A stretch of 42,070 nt of DNA from Planctomicrobium piriforme (GTDB taxonomy: Bacteria; Planctomycetota; Planctomycetia; Planctomycetales; Planctomycetaceae), in the NCBI GenBank assembly GCA_945860955.1, contig CAMATH010000071.1:1-42070 (forward strand), given 5' to 3'. The notes under the pieces were generated by a model. The model was not told where the DNA came from. It did no database searches and was given only the letters and a program-made list of their open reading frames with translations. Shown piece after piece: positions 9,356-18,271 of this stretch (position 1 is the first letter of the stretch; each line of letters starts with the position of its first letter). A program made the position numbers and the translations under genes.

Positions 9356-9856
9356 ATGGCCACTGGCGTCGTTCATCTCGATCGGTCGACGGCCGGTTCG
9401 GGACTCGGAAAGAGCTTCTGTGACGGACCCTGCTATTGGGACGGCTGCAAAGTCGCATTGCTCACGAGCGACATACAGGTCAGGTCCACTGTTCCATCCA
9501 TCGCACCGGAAGTCGGCGATTCTGTCACTCCGCTGACGGAGGCGGAATATGCCTCCCAGTTTCCCGCCGGGTCGCTCGGTCGCAAGCTGATCCTCCAGGA
9601 CACTCGCGGCTGGTTTGCCCGCCACCCGGGAGGGACTGCCAACCTGCTGATGTCTGACGGAAGCGTGAAGATCCTCACGGACCGCAATGGCGATGGGTAC
9701 TTCAATCCCGGCTTTCCTGTTGATGAGACAATCGACAAGGAAACGCTTCGGCGGACGGTAGGATATACGAGTGCCCAGTGCGAGATCCCGGCATTCGAAG
9801 TGATGACCGCCGCAACGCTCAATCCATTATATTTAAGAAAACAAATTTTTGAATGA
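9356..9856 (+). pseudogene. Headless DUF1559 (pilin-like) remnant
   Basis: The frame encodes the C-terminal part of a DUF1559/prepilin-type protein: ARHPGGTANLLMSDGSVK resembles the H-X9-DG region (spacing here ten residues), followed by DRNGDGYFNPGFPVD and a GYTSAQCEIPAFEV tail, as in one planctomycete subfamily. The whole N-terminus, including the FTLIE cleavage signal and hydrophobic helix, is missing; just upstream lie a REP-like motif and another gene. An ATG at 9356 could in principle start a 166-residue product, but without the pilin helix it would not be exported. I read it as a deletion remnant. The frame has remained open, so loss is recent or a short product is made. Confidence 0.55.
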
Positions 9857-9963
9857 ATGGCTCATCCAAATTGATGATGCCGGCCCGCAACATCCTGCAA
9901 GATCGTGAGGTGCCACACCTGACGGACCGCGACCCGAAACCAATTCTGAAAATAGTGATCCGG

Positions 9964-11409
9964 TCAAAACACCGGCAGCGGTTCCCCGTCTGCCACCAGG
10001 CTGATCCGTCGGCCGTCGGGTTCCACGTGTGCCAGTTGCCGCGATTCGATTCCCATCGCGCGAAAAACCGTCTGCGCCAAATCCTCTGGAAGAACGGGTG
10101 TGCCGGTGGGATACGCTGCGATCTTGTCCGAGGCGCCGTGGATCAGGCCGCCGCGCACTCCCCCACCCGCCATCAGCGCGGCCATGCAATGATCCCAATG
10201 GTCGCGCCCCGGCGGACCGTTGCCGCCGGTGCGGGGATCTCCCACTTTCGGCGTTCGCCCCATTTCGGTGCAGACGACGACCAGCGTCTCGTCAAGCAGG
10301 CCCCGATCGTGCAAGTCTTCGAGTAAAGCCGAATAGCAGGCGTCGAACGCCGGCAACAGCACATTCTTGAGCTGGCCGAAATTGTCGGAATGGGTGTCCC
10401 AGCTCAATCCCGCCCCTACCCTGCGTCCCACCCAGTGGACCGCCACGCTGGGAACACCCGCTTCCACAAGTCGCCGCGCCAGCAAAACGCTTTGGCCATT
10501 CAGGTCGTTGCCGTAGCGTCGCCGCGTCGCCTCGGACTCCTGCGACAGATCGAATGCCGCGCGGGCCCGATTCGACGTCAGCAGGTCGAACGCCCGCCGC
10601 TGATGCGTGTCGAACCGCGCAAATCGTTCCAGATCCCGATCGACTTGCGACAACAACTCGTCAAGCTGCCGATTCAGATCCCGACGCCTCCCCAGCCGAG
10701 GCAAATCGAGATCCGCCGGCAACCCCAGATCGGGCAGTTGAAAGTCTCGCGGTCGTTCCAGTTCTCCCCGCACCATGAATGGTTCCCAGTTGGCTCCCAG
10801 CTTCCCGCCGAATTGACCGGGGTTGATCACTCCTGTCACTTCGCCGGACCGGGCCGGACACTGCACGACCGCCGGCAGTTCCGGCTGCGCCGGTAGCCGA
10901 GAGGCGAGCGCGCTGCTGAGCGAGGGGAAGTCGTCGGAATACGGTTTGCGAAACGTGCCGGCGATAAAGAAATCGCGGTCGGGCCGATTTCCCGTGAGCA
11001 TGTAATACGTGTCGGCGTGATGATCGCCGTTCCCGACGCCGCGCCCGCCGATCGTCACCCCGCGAATCAGAGCGACATGGTGCATCTCCCGGGCCGTCAG
11101 CGGCAGGTGCTCACACAGCGTCACGCCCGGTGCCGTCGTCGCAATGCCAGCGAATTCTCCCCGATACTCGACGGCCGCGTCGGGCTTCATGTCCCAAGTG
11201 TCGATATGGCTGGGACCGCCGAAGAGAAAGATCACGATGCACGATTTGGCCCGCCGCGCAACCCGTGGTACTAATGGGTCGGCGTCCTGCGCCGAGACTG
11301 CCTGTCGCGCCAGAAGTTCACCCATCCCCAGCCCAAACAGACCCCGACCGCAGCCGTTGAGGAAGTCGCGGCGGTCTGGAAGTTGTCGCGTGGGGGGCAG
11401 GAGCAGCAT
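9964..11409 (-). CDS. DUF1501 domain-containing protein
   Basis: A 481-residue DUF1501 protein, the second in the window and clearly a different subfamily from the one at 403. It has a Tat-like N-terminus (DRRDFLNGCGRGLFGLGMGE, about 12-31), the core IVIFLFGGPSHIDTWDMKPD (about 58-77), a DTYYMLTGNRPDRD segment, CTEMGRTPKVGD near residue 384 and GRDHWDHCMAALMAGGG near 403. The start at 11409 directly abuts the stop of the upstream glycosidase-like gene (11410-11412), so the two are co-transcribed and probably translationally coupled. Both would be exported, suggesting a shared extracytoplasmic substrate such as a polysaccharide or sulfated compound; that is inference. The catalytic role of DUF1501 is not established. 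Confidence 0.93.
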   Translation of the reverse strand: MLLLPPTRQLPDRRDFLNGCGRGLFGLGMGELLARQAVSAQDADPLVPRVARRAKSCIVIFLFGGPSHIDTWDMKPDAAVEYRGEFAGIATTAPGVTLCEHLPLTAREMHHVALIRGVTIGGRGVGNGDHHADTYYMLTGNRPDRDFFIAGTFRKPYSDDFPSLSSALASRLPAQPELPAVVQCPARSGEVTGVINPGQFGGKLGANWEPFMVRGELERPRDFQLPDLGLPADLDLPRLGRRRDLNRQLDELLSQVDRDLERFARFDTHQRRAFDLLTSNRARAAFDLSQESEATRRRYGNDLNGQSVLLARRLVEAGVPSVAVHWVGRRVGAGLSWDTHSDNFGQLKNVLLPAFDACYSALLEDLHDRGLLDETLVVVCTEMGRTPKVGDPRTGGNGPPGRDHWDHCMAALMAGGGVRGGLIHGASDKIAAYPTGTPVLPEDLAQTVFRAMGIESRQLAHVEPDGRRISLVADGEPLPVF

Positions 11410-12966
11410 TCATCGAACCTGAAAGGAGTAAATCTCGCACTGCTGAAGTTCGATCTGCAGTCGGATCATCCGTCCCCGCAATTCTCGCAGATCCGTGTGG
11501 TTCCGCCAGCGTGGTTTCAGCCGCAGGTCGTCGATTCCCCGATACCCGTACGCGTCCTCCAGCGAGTACCCCTCGATCGGGGCGCTGTTCGCATCCAGGA
11601 CGGCGACCTTTACCTCGCCGGCAATCGCATCAACATTCAGCTCGAGACCGCTCCCCTCAAGTCGAAACGGCTTTGTGATCAACGTTCCGGGCTGTTTGCC
11701 GGCTTTCAAACCGACAAATCCGTCCAGCCGCAGCCACCCCAGTCCGATCCCCGGTTCACGCTTCGGCAGGCAAACGCCCGGCGTGCCGTGGCGCTCGTTG
11801 CAGCCGCCGTAGTAGATCCAGTGCTTGTCATCGAGCGTGATGATCCGCGAACTCGGAAACAGCAGATCCTTATCCCAGGCCCCGTTGCCTCCCCGTGGCA
11901 CGAACGGCTTTCCTTCGTAGACCCAGCGCTGATCCCAATGGACGGCGTCGCGACTGGTCATGATGTAGAAGTTGTTGATGTCGCGCTCGTGTCGGGTGAA
12001 CTGGTCGGTCTCGGTCCCCTCGCTGTAGTCGACCGGCCATTCGTAGACGCTCATGAGCGCGAAGTGCACGCCATGATGGATCCAGTCGGTCATCATGTAC
12101 GGTTGCCGGCGTTTCCACTCGTCCGGCCCTTCGCGATCGAACTTCCACTCAGAAACAGTGGTCCAGCCCGCCGGGTTTCGCTTCACATCGGGATTCGTCA
12201 TCATTCGCACCCCGCGGCGTTCGTCGACCCCTCCCGCCGCGCCGAAGTCGGTGCGGGTGAACAGGCGATGGAGCTGCACTGACTCGTCCCAGTAGACCTG
12301 GTTGGAAAAATCGGCCGCCCGCCCGGTGACCGGTTTGCCGTCGTTGTAGGGAGTCCAATGAATTCCGTCAGCCGAATGCGCCAGGCACGCGCCATTGGGC
12401 AGTTCCGGGCGGCCACCGTCGTAGCCGATCCGATAACGGTGCTGCGGATCCGGCTCCTGCTCCTCAAACGTCACCACCAGGTTGTAGTCGCCGCGCGAGT
12501 ACAGCCCTTGCAGTTCGGATTTGAAGTCGAAGTTCACGCCGTCGGAGGATTCACAGTAGACGTAGCGGACTGTGTCCCAATTGGGCGATCCGTCGGGATG
12601 GAGCGCATCGTCGCCCGGCAACCCGCGGCACCACATCCGGAAGACTTTACGAGTCTCGTCGTAGTATACGGCATGAAACAACTGCCAAACGGGCAGCGTT
12701 TTTCGTTGACCGTCGGTGCCGGTGATCCAGAACGCGATCTTCCGGCCGCCGTTGGCTTTGGTCACAACCCCCAGCTCGCGATCGATACCAGTCATCTTCT
12801 CGATGATGTGGTCGTCGACGAACAGTTGCTTTTCTGTGCCGATCGAGACGGCGTTTACGGGCGCGTCGTCGGACCGTGCAGCCGACGCCGCGGAGAATAA
12901 AATGAACGCCGTGAGAAAACACCGAGCATGGCGCAATCGTCGGTGGCAGGTTTCGCGTTGGGGCAT
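11410..12966 (-). CDS. Secreted beta-propeller glycoside-hydrolase-like protein
   Basis: A 518-residue exported protein with a signal peptide (hydrophobic core LTAFILFSAASAA, about residues 18-30) and a body resembling five-bladed beta-propeller hydrolases of the GH32/GH43/sialidase type. The family look comes from EKQLFVDDHIIEK near the start of the mature protein, and repeated strand motifs such as VYCESSDGVNFDF, CLAHSADGIHWTPYND and FYIMTSRDAVHWDQRW. These S-x-DG-x-x-W turns resemble Asp-box or GH43 blade turns. The C-terminal 110 residues look like a beta-sandwich. ATG at 12966 is chosen for the signal peptide; the frame remains open another 157 codons upstream, including a run from a 9-bp tandem repeat, with no family similarity. 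Its stop abuts the DUF1501 start. The substrate is unknown. Confidence 0.75.
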   Translation of the reverse strand: MPQRETCHRRLRHARCFLTAFILFSAASAARSDDAPVNAVSIGTEKQLFVDDHIIEKMTGIDRELGVVTKANGGRKIAFWITGTDGQRKTLPVWQLFHAVYYDETRKVFRMWCRGLPGDDALHPDGSPNWDTVRYVYCESSDGVNFDFKSELQGLYSRGDYNLVVTFEEQEPDPQHRYRIGYDGGRPELPNGACLAHSADGIHWTPYNDGKPVTGRAADFSNQVYWDESVQLHRLFTRTDFGAAGGVDERRGVRMMTNPDVKRNPAGWTTVSEWKFDREGPDEWKRRQPYMMTDWIHHGVHFALMSVYEWPVDYSEGTETDQFTRHERDINNFYIMTSRDAVHWDQRWVYEGKPFVPRGGNGAWDKDLLFPSSRIITLDDKHWIYYGGCNERHGTPGVCLPKREPGIGLGWLRLDGFVGLKAGKQPGTLITKPFRLEGSGLELNVDAIAGEVKVAVLDANSAPIEGYSLEDAYGYRGIDDLRLKPRWRNHTDLRELRGRMIRLQIELQQCEIYSFQVR

Positions 12967-13455
12967 TGGGGCAGGTCGTCGTCGGAAAGTCAGGCGGATT
13001 CGTTCAGTTTGACAGATCGCACCGCCGGAATTCAAGATCAAGGCGAGCAGACTGGGGGAACCCAAGGATGTTACATGGAATCCCGCTCGCTGTCCTGGGT
13101 GCCCTCGCTGCCCTTGGGGGCATCCATCAGCCTGTCCGTTTGGAGGGCCACCCATCTCGGCGAAGCGGGCGGCGGACCGCCCGCGAAACACGACTTGAGT
13201 TGGAGGCTTTCCGATTGAGTCAGTTGCCCTAACCTGCTGCTTCGAATTGGGTGACGCCTGTCGAACAGGGTCGCGATGTCTCCGGTTGCCGCGGGGTTGG
13301 TGGGTGGCCCGCACGTTCCGCACGTTCCGCACGTTCCGCACGTTCCGCACGTTCCGCACGTTCGCATCGATGGCTCGTCCGCCGCCGAAACTCATGATGT
13401 CGGCTGGTGGATGGCCCCGTCTTTCCGGCTGGTGCATGCAGAATCGATGAGCCTC
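12967..13455. other. Intergenic region with tandem repeat, no gene seen
   Basis: This 489-base stretch lies upstream of the glycosidase-like gene and downstream of the metallo-beta-lactamase-fold gene, both on the minus strand. It has open frames on both strands, but their products are low-complexity and resemble no family. The only clear structure is the 9-bp tandem array at 13311-13364. A promoter for the glycosidase/DUF1501 pair should lie in the part nearest 12966, but I see no good hexamers. Confidence 0.5.
13311..13364. repeat. Six-copy 9-bp tandem repeat (GCACGTTCC)n
   Basis: Five perfect head-to-tail copies of GCACGTTCC run from 13311 to 13355, followed by a sixth copy (13356-13364) that differs only in its last base. 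There are no spacers, so it is not a CRISPR array. Each unit contains the palindrome ACGT. The array is about 350 bases upstream of the glycosidase-like start codon. It looks like a slippage-prone minisatellite. Confidence 0.95.
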
Positions 13456-14997
13456 CTACGACGTCAAGGTGTACTCCACATACAGTGGGTTCACAACGAC
13501 ATGTTCTTTGAACTCCTTCCAGTCTTTGGCACTGACCCCCTCGGGGCGCTCCTTCAGGAGTTGTTCCGGGTCGTGATGCGAATCTGCGGAGACCAGCACC
13601 CGACCTTTGCTTTTTTCGCTGAGCACCTCCAGTAGCGGCTTGTACAAGATGCCGTTGTAGCACCCTTCCTGCTCGGGAATCATCGCGACAAGGTCCGGGT
13701 GAGTCATCATCTCCAGTCCCTTTGCTTTCACCGTGGCGTTGTGACTCCCGTGGTGGCTGACCTTGTAGAGTACGGTGTTCTCCAGCAGATCCTGGGCGGT
13801 CCGGGTGACTGTTTTGCCGTCGCGTTCGACTTTCCAGGTATGGTCGTGCCAACTGAGCCAGCTACCGACCTGGGCGTCGCCGGGAAACAGGAGGATCTTT
13901 CCCGATTCCGCCAGTTCGATCGCCAGCACAAGACTGGTGTTGTTGATCGCCCCGTCGAGCTGCAATGCGAGTTGTCCCGCCATGTCCAGCCAATTGGCGT
14001 CGATTCGGCGGTAAGCCTCGTCGGGGTGGAAATAGGTACCCTGGAACTCTCCGGTTTTTGGAGAGGAGATGTCGCGTTGAAAGTAGTCATTCTTCTCGGC
14101 GGCTTTCGCGTCGATTCCCACATCCGCCGCGAAGGGGCAGGCCAGACTCGCCCCGTCTCCGTTGGCCGAGGCCCCCAGCAGCCCGTCGATGAAACTTGTC
14201 ATTCCCGTATGGTCGATCCCCAGGTAGGTCTCTTTGGCAGCCCCGCCCGACGGGTTGGACTTGTTGATCAGACTGCTCTTAGGCGGACCCAGAACGTAAA
14301 CGTTGATCCCTTCAGGTACCAGCTTGGCATCGACGGTGGTGCCGGGGGTGAAATACTTGAGGCCGCCTCCCTTCTTTCCCAAGCCGATCAGATGCTCCAT
14401 CGCCTCCTGGGTTTGGAGGCTGATCGTTCCCTTGTCTTTGTATTTGATCCCCTTTTCGCTGGTGAGTGACGCTCCGTAAAAGCCCAGTACCGCGTCCAGC
14501 GATTTCATGAAGCTGTCGCGGGCCGCCGCCGCCTTCGTGTCTCCCGCCGACGCCGCCAGAGAGTCGGTCGCCGCCAGTTTCGTCGCGGCCAGTTGCAACG
14601 CCGCCGCCCCTTGCCGCAGGCGGGAATTGATCGTGGCCGCCTCTTTGTCCCTGGGGTTTTCGGTCCAGGCCAGCCAAACCTGGCCGATGTCAAAATCCTT
14701 GAACAAATCCTTGGGATTGGGGTGAAAGTAGGCGACGTGATCCCAGTGTTCGTGGGTGGCTACCAGGACATCGAGCACAGGACGCTTCTGCCCTTTGGGA
14801 GTCAATGTCACTTCGAGATCTTCGATGACTTTCTCAATCGGGCATTCGTCGCGCTTCGTGTTCTTCTTAATCCCGCAATCAATCAGCATCGAGAAGACCC
14901 GTTCTTCCCCGTGCATGAAAGAAAGGAGGAAACAGTCCCCGAAACCATGCCGGTACATGCGAACCTTGATCGAATCAACCCGCTTCTTAGTGGACAT
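13456..14997 (-). CDS. ComEC-like metallo-beta-lactamase-fold protein
   Basis: A 513-residue metallo-beta-lactamase-fold protein of the stand-alone ComEC/Rec2-like type, without membrane segments or a signal peptide, so cytosolic. The N-terminal strand MYRHGFGDCFLLSF and SMLIDCG (about 14-42) are typical of this branch. The metal site is THEHWDH (81-87, HxHxDH), with further ligands likely in LLFPGDAQ (Asp374) and KVSHHGSHNAT (about 412-422). An Ala-rich, probably helical insert (about 125-175) and a long region to 350 separate the two halves. Relatives cleave phosphodiesters or related bonds; the substrate is unknown. ATG at 14997 has a GGAGG site six bases away. It overlaps the end of the upstream protease gene by 11 bases, so the two proteins are almost certainly made together. 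Confidence 0.87.
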   Translation of the reverse strand: MSTKKRVDSIKVRMYRHGFGDCFLLSFMHGEERVFSMLIDCGIKKNTKRDECPIEKVIEDLEVTLTPKGQKRPVLDVLVATHEHWDHVAYFHPNPKDLFKDFDIGQVWLAWTENPRDKEAATINSRLRQGAAALQLAATKLAATDSLAASAGDTKAAAARDSFMKSLDAVLGFYGASLTSEKGIKYKDKGTISLQTQEAMEHLIGLGKKGGGLKYFTPGTTVDAKLVPEGINVYVLGPPKSSLINKSNPSGGAAKETYLGIDHTGMTSFIDGLLGASANGDGASLACPFAADVGIDAKAAEKNDYFQRDISSPKTGEFQGTYFHPDEAYRRIDANWLDMAGQLALQLDGAINNTSLVLAIELAESGKILLFPGDAQVGSWLSWHDHTWKVERDGKTVTRTAQDLLENTVLYKVSHHGSHNATVKAKGLEMMTHPDLVAMIPEQEGCYNGILYKPLLEVLSEKSKGRVLVSADSHHDPEQLLKERPEGVSAKDWKEFKEHVVVNPLYVEYTLTS

Positions 14998-17026
14998 GAG
15001 AATCCTCCGTCTGGCAGGAGTGCGAATGCATCATCGCAAAGGGACCGGACATGGCGTTCATGGAACGGCGGTCGAAGAACGCCTCACTGTCGTCGAGCGA
15101 CATTCCATTTTCGTAACGGTATTGACGCACCATGCGATCACGATCATCAATGTCCTTCTTGATGGCGTATCGCAGGGTTCGGCTATCCAGGTCGAAGACC
15201 AGCGTGCAGCCACCCCGAAAGATGATTTGGGGAGAATCCGCTTCGTCCACTGGCAGGCCGTGTTCGGGGACGAAGAAACCATTCTCGTCCACTGTGACCT
15301 CATCACCATTCACTTGGAACCGTACGCCACGCTTTTGAGCGAGTGTCACGATCACTTGCTTCACAATGTGTCCGCTGGGAGTCACACGATTCGCCAGCCA
15401 GACGTTGTCGATGGCGTAGGAGGCGTCCTTATTTGTCAGATAGGCGTATTCCAATCCCCGCTTCTCACAGGCCGCCTTCTCTCCGGGCATCATCAATCCT
15501 GTCACCCGGTGAAATTCGGCTTTGGAAATCAGGAACCGTGTTTGAATCAGTCGATGGAGTCCGGCGGTTCCATTGATAAACGTCTTGGTGTTCTTTGCAA
15601 TCGCTTCACGGTTTACAAGATATCCCACGGATTCATTCACACTTCGAAGAAAGTCTCCCACTTCCGCGATCAATGGGTCATCGGTCCCAACGGGCAGGGC
15701 TTCATGGAGCAAATCCTCGATCGCCATGCTCTTCACCCCGGAAGAACTGATTCCCCTCTTCTGGAAGGCTTCCACGAATGCCACGCGATACCCGAACGTG
15801 TCTTCCGATTCCATGTCGAAGTCGGCTGTGATCAACGCGCGCAGATAGTCGCCGAATGTCAGATCCATGGGTGGGCAGTAATCCAATGCCCGGATGCAGA
15901 TCCGCAACACATCACCCGCGACCTTGGCCGCCGTCTCGGCCATTTCGTCGACCAGTGCCGGATGCAGAGCCCCTTCGGGGAGGATTCCGGTACCGGCGGT
16001 CGCGATCCGCAAGATACGCTCGACTCGCTTCTGGTAAATACTCACGAACGCCTCAAACACGGCCCCCACCAGAATCGAGCCCCGCTCGTGGAATTCCATT
16101 TTGGTCGAGTAGTCATCGGGATTTGGGACATGCGGCGTCCAGACTCCCGCCTTGTCATACCCTCCAATCGCATCGCGCAGACTGCCGTAGCTTCCGGTGG
16201 CTTTGCCGAACTGCTGTGCTAACTGCCCCAGAATGTTCTGCCGGGTCAGGTCACCTCGTGTCTGGGCAATCTGGTGTTTCAAAACCTCCGGGAAGGTGAA
16301 GTGCTGAAACAGGGCGACAATGTCCGCGAATGCCTCGTGGAACGCGCGGGTGTCCGGGTGAGTCGCGACGATGTAGCGGCGGTGGAGTCCATCCAGAATG
16401 GCGTGCGTCGTTTCATGAGCGATGATGTCATGACTCAAGCACGTGAAGACGGTCGCACCCGGAAGTTGCAATTGTACGTTCGCCGGGGCGGCCGTGAAGT
16501 AGCCAAACAACAACGATTTCCGAGTGGGGTCGTAATACGCGTTGGCCTGCCGCAACGCGTGGGGGTAAACTCTCAAACGCTCGACAAAGTCAAACTGGAC
16601 CTTTTTGCGTGACTTTTTCGAATTCTCAGGAATCGCGTCGCGAATACGCTCGGCCCACTGCACCTTTCGCCCCAGCGCCCGCTCGAAATTCTTGATCGTG
16701 GTCATCATCACCGCATAAACCATCTGTTGATGGAACTGCGGGTTACTGACGCTGGGTGACAACCCATCCTGCGCCAGCAGGTGGGGATGATCAAGATCCA
16801 CTGGCTCGTAGAATTTTCCGGAGGCCGGATCGTAGTCCACAATCTCCAGATACTCTCCTCGCGGCCATGAGGTGCCAGTCCCATCGGTCCGGGGAGTCAG
16901 CTCTTCCCAGGGAACTTGATAGGTCAAGTCGTTGACCAGCATGGTCGACAACGACAGGCTCAAGCTGGGATCGCTGGCGTAGCCACGCAATCGGCGGAAA
17001 GCCGGGACAGGCACTGTGGGCCGCAT
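14987..17026 (-). CDS. Cytosolic gluzincin-type zinc metalloprotease
   Basis: A 679-residue protein with a gluzincin zinc site: HETTH at residues 204-208 (HExxH) inside SHDIIAHETTHAILDG, and the third ligand in FHEAFADIVALF (Glu231), 23 residues later, as in M4-like peptidases (HExxH...ExxxD). It has no signal peptide, propeptide or membrane segment, unlike secreted thermolysin relatives, so it should act inside the cell. A long all-alpha-looking region follows (about 260-550), and the last 120 residues, with NGDEVTVDENGFFVP and CTLVFDLDSRTLRYAIKK, look like a small beta domain. ATG at 17026 has an AGGAG site at ideal spacing. It is the first gene of a two-gene operon with the metallo-beta-lactamase-fold gene, which it overlaps by 11 bases. 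I know no named family for the whole protein; regulation or immunity-type roles are inference. Confidence 0.83.
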   Translation of the reverse strand: MRPTVPVPAFRRLRGYASDPSLSLSLSTMLVNDLTYQVPWEELTPRTDGTGTSWPRGEYLEIVDYDPASGKFYEPVDLDHPHLLAQDGLSPSVSNPQFHQQMVYAVMMTTIKNFERALGRKVQWAERIRDAIPENSKKSRKKVQFDFVERLRVYPHALRQANAYYDPTRKSLLFGYFTAAPANVQLQLPGATVFTCLSHDIIAHETTHAILDGLHRRYIVATHPDTRAFHEAFADIVALFQHFTFPEVLKHQIAQTRGDLTRQNILGQLAQQFGKATGSYGSLRDAIGGYDKAGVWTPHVPNPDDYSTKMEFHERGSILVGAVFEAFVSIYQKRVERILRIATAGTGILPEGALHPALVDEMAETAAKVAGDVLRICIRALDYCPPMDLTFGDYLRALITADFDMESEDTFGYRVAFVEAFQKRGISSSGVKSMAIEDLLHEALPVGTDDPLIAEVGDFLRSVNESVGYLVNREAIAKNTKTFINGTAGLHRLIQTRFLISKAEFHRVTGLMMPGEKAACEKRGLEYAYLTNKDASYAIDNVWLANRVTPSGHIVKQVIVTLAQKRGVRFQVNGDEVTVDENGFFVPEHGLPVDEADSPQIIFRGGCTLVFDLDSRTLRYAIKKDIDDRDRMVRQYRYENGMSLDDSEAFFDRRSMNAMSGPFAMMHSHSCQTEDSHVH

Positions 17027-17209
17027 GGTCAGTCTCCTGAATATCGGACAAGCAACACCATCCTGACGGGGTGGATTACCGATGTCCAGCCGACTTTTTC
17101 CAGGTCAGGGAGTCTGCGGGACAACGACACATACGCGACCAACTGGTACTGCTGCTGCTGTCCGCGGAATTGACCGCAATCCACTTGGGATCGATCCGAT
17201 TTGTCGATC

Positions 17210-18058
17210 TCACGCCCCGCCGGCTTGGCCCCGCCGCAGCTCTCGATCCGCCTGTCCCAGTGCGAGTCGAAGCGACGTCATGCCGATCTCACCAAGCTGT
17301 TGTGCCGGGATCTGCCAGAAGATTGGGTTGAGTAATTCCAACGATACACAGGCGGAGTAGCCGATCTTTCGCAGATGTTCGATGATCGGAGCGAGATGAA
17401 AGTCTCCTTCGCCGGGGAGAATGCGGTCGGCGTCGGTCGCCAGTTCCCGTGGCCGGTCGGCGACGTCGCAGAACTGGGTGTGGAACAGATTCTTCTCGGT
17501 CAGACACGCCAGATCCTCGGTCTTGCTGGGGCCGTTCGAGAAGTGGAAGGTGTCGAGGCAAAGTCCGACATTCCGCAGGCCAACCGACCGAACAAACCCT
17601 GCCGCCGATTCGAGGTTATTTAAGAACGTCCCGCGGGCCTGAAACTCCAGCGCGAGCCGCACTCCCCGGGGTTGAGCCAGCTCCCCCGCCTGATGCAGCG
17701 ACACGAAAGCCCTCTCCAGATCGACGAGGTCGAACGGTCCCAGGAAATCGGGAGTGACCACCAGGACCGGAACCGCGAGTTCGGCCAGCAGGTCGAGCCG
17801 ACGTTCAAACTGCTCCCAGGCGGCCTGGCGCGCCGCTCCTTGAGACAGCAACAACCCCCCCTGAAATGACGCGCATGCCAGCGTCAGCCCTCGATCGACC
17901 GCGCGACGCAGCACCTCGCCTGGCGAATGAGTGGCAGTGTATTCTTCGAGTTTCGTCAGCCAAAGTTCAATCGCAGTACACGCGCCGTCGGCGTAGCCGT
18001 CGAGGTCGTCCTCAAACGACGAACCGAGTGTGCAAACCTGGCTGAGACAGGGAATCAC
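17210..18058 (-). CDS. Sugar phosphate isomerase/epimerase-like TIM-barrel protein
   Basis: A 282-residue protein of the xylose-isomerase-like TIM-barrel (AP endonuclease 2-type) superfamily. Barrel signatures include ELWLTKLEEY, LACASFQGGLL, VLVVTPDF, LALEFQAR, VGLCLDTFHFSNGPS and the C-terminal VSLELLNPIFW. The ExxxR/E, DxxH-like (LDTFHF) and E(L) positions match the metal-binding pattern of these enzymes. It is probably cytosolic and metal-dependent, isomerising or epimerising a sugar or inositol derivative; the substrate cannot be read from the sequence. The start at 18058 is GTG, preceded by a GAAGG-type site about ten bases away. It is divergent from the FG-GAP/oxidoreductase series, a pairing often seen in planctomycete carbohydrate loci because both enzyme types act on sugars; that is inference. 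Confidence 0.82.
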   Translation of the reverse strand: MIPCLSQVCTLGSSFEDDLDGYADGACTAIELWLTKLEEYTATHSPGEVLRRAVDRGLTLACASFQGGLLLSQGAARQAAWEQFERRLDLLAELAVPVLVVTPDFLGPFDLVDLERAFVSLHQAGELAQPRGVRLALEFQARGTFLNNLESAAGFVRSVGLRNVGLCLDTFHFSNGPSKTEDLACLTEKNLFHTQFCDVADRPRELATDADRILPGEGDFHLAPIIEHLRKIGYSACVSLELLNPIFWQIPAQQLGEIGMTSLRLALGQADRELRRGQAGGA

Positions 18059-18271
18059 TTGGGAATTACCTTCTGAACGCTGTGCGGGGACGTGTGTGAG
18101 CGCAACATCTTAACAGCCGTAACCTCCAGGGGAATGAGTCGGACACCCGACTGGTTTTGTGCCACGATTTGATTCCCAGTTCGCGACATCCGAGCGATTG
18201 ACCCAACTCTTTCCGCGGGATAGCATGCCCCCGCACACGCGTCCACCAGCACTCCCCATCAGGGCCTTGCC

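Noticed and set aside
13311-13364. Possible CRISPR array
   Set aside because: Units are nine bases and contiguous, with no spacers and no cas genes in the window.
12967-13437. N-terminal extension of the glycosidase-like gene through the 9-bp tandem array
   Set aside because: The extension has no family similarity and buries the signal peptide that starts at 12966.
14756-16222. 488-codon plus-strand frame opposite the metalloprotease
   Set aside because: The opposite strand encodes a zinc-site protein with good ribosome sites; this frame lacks family features.
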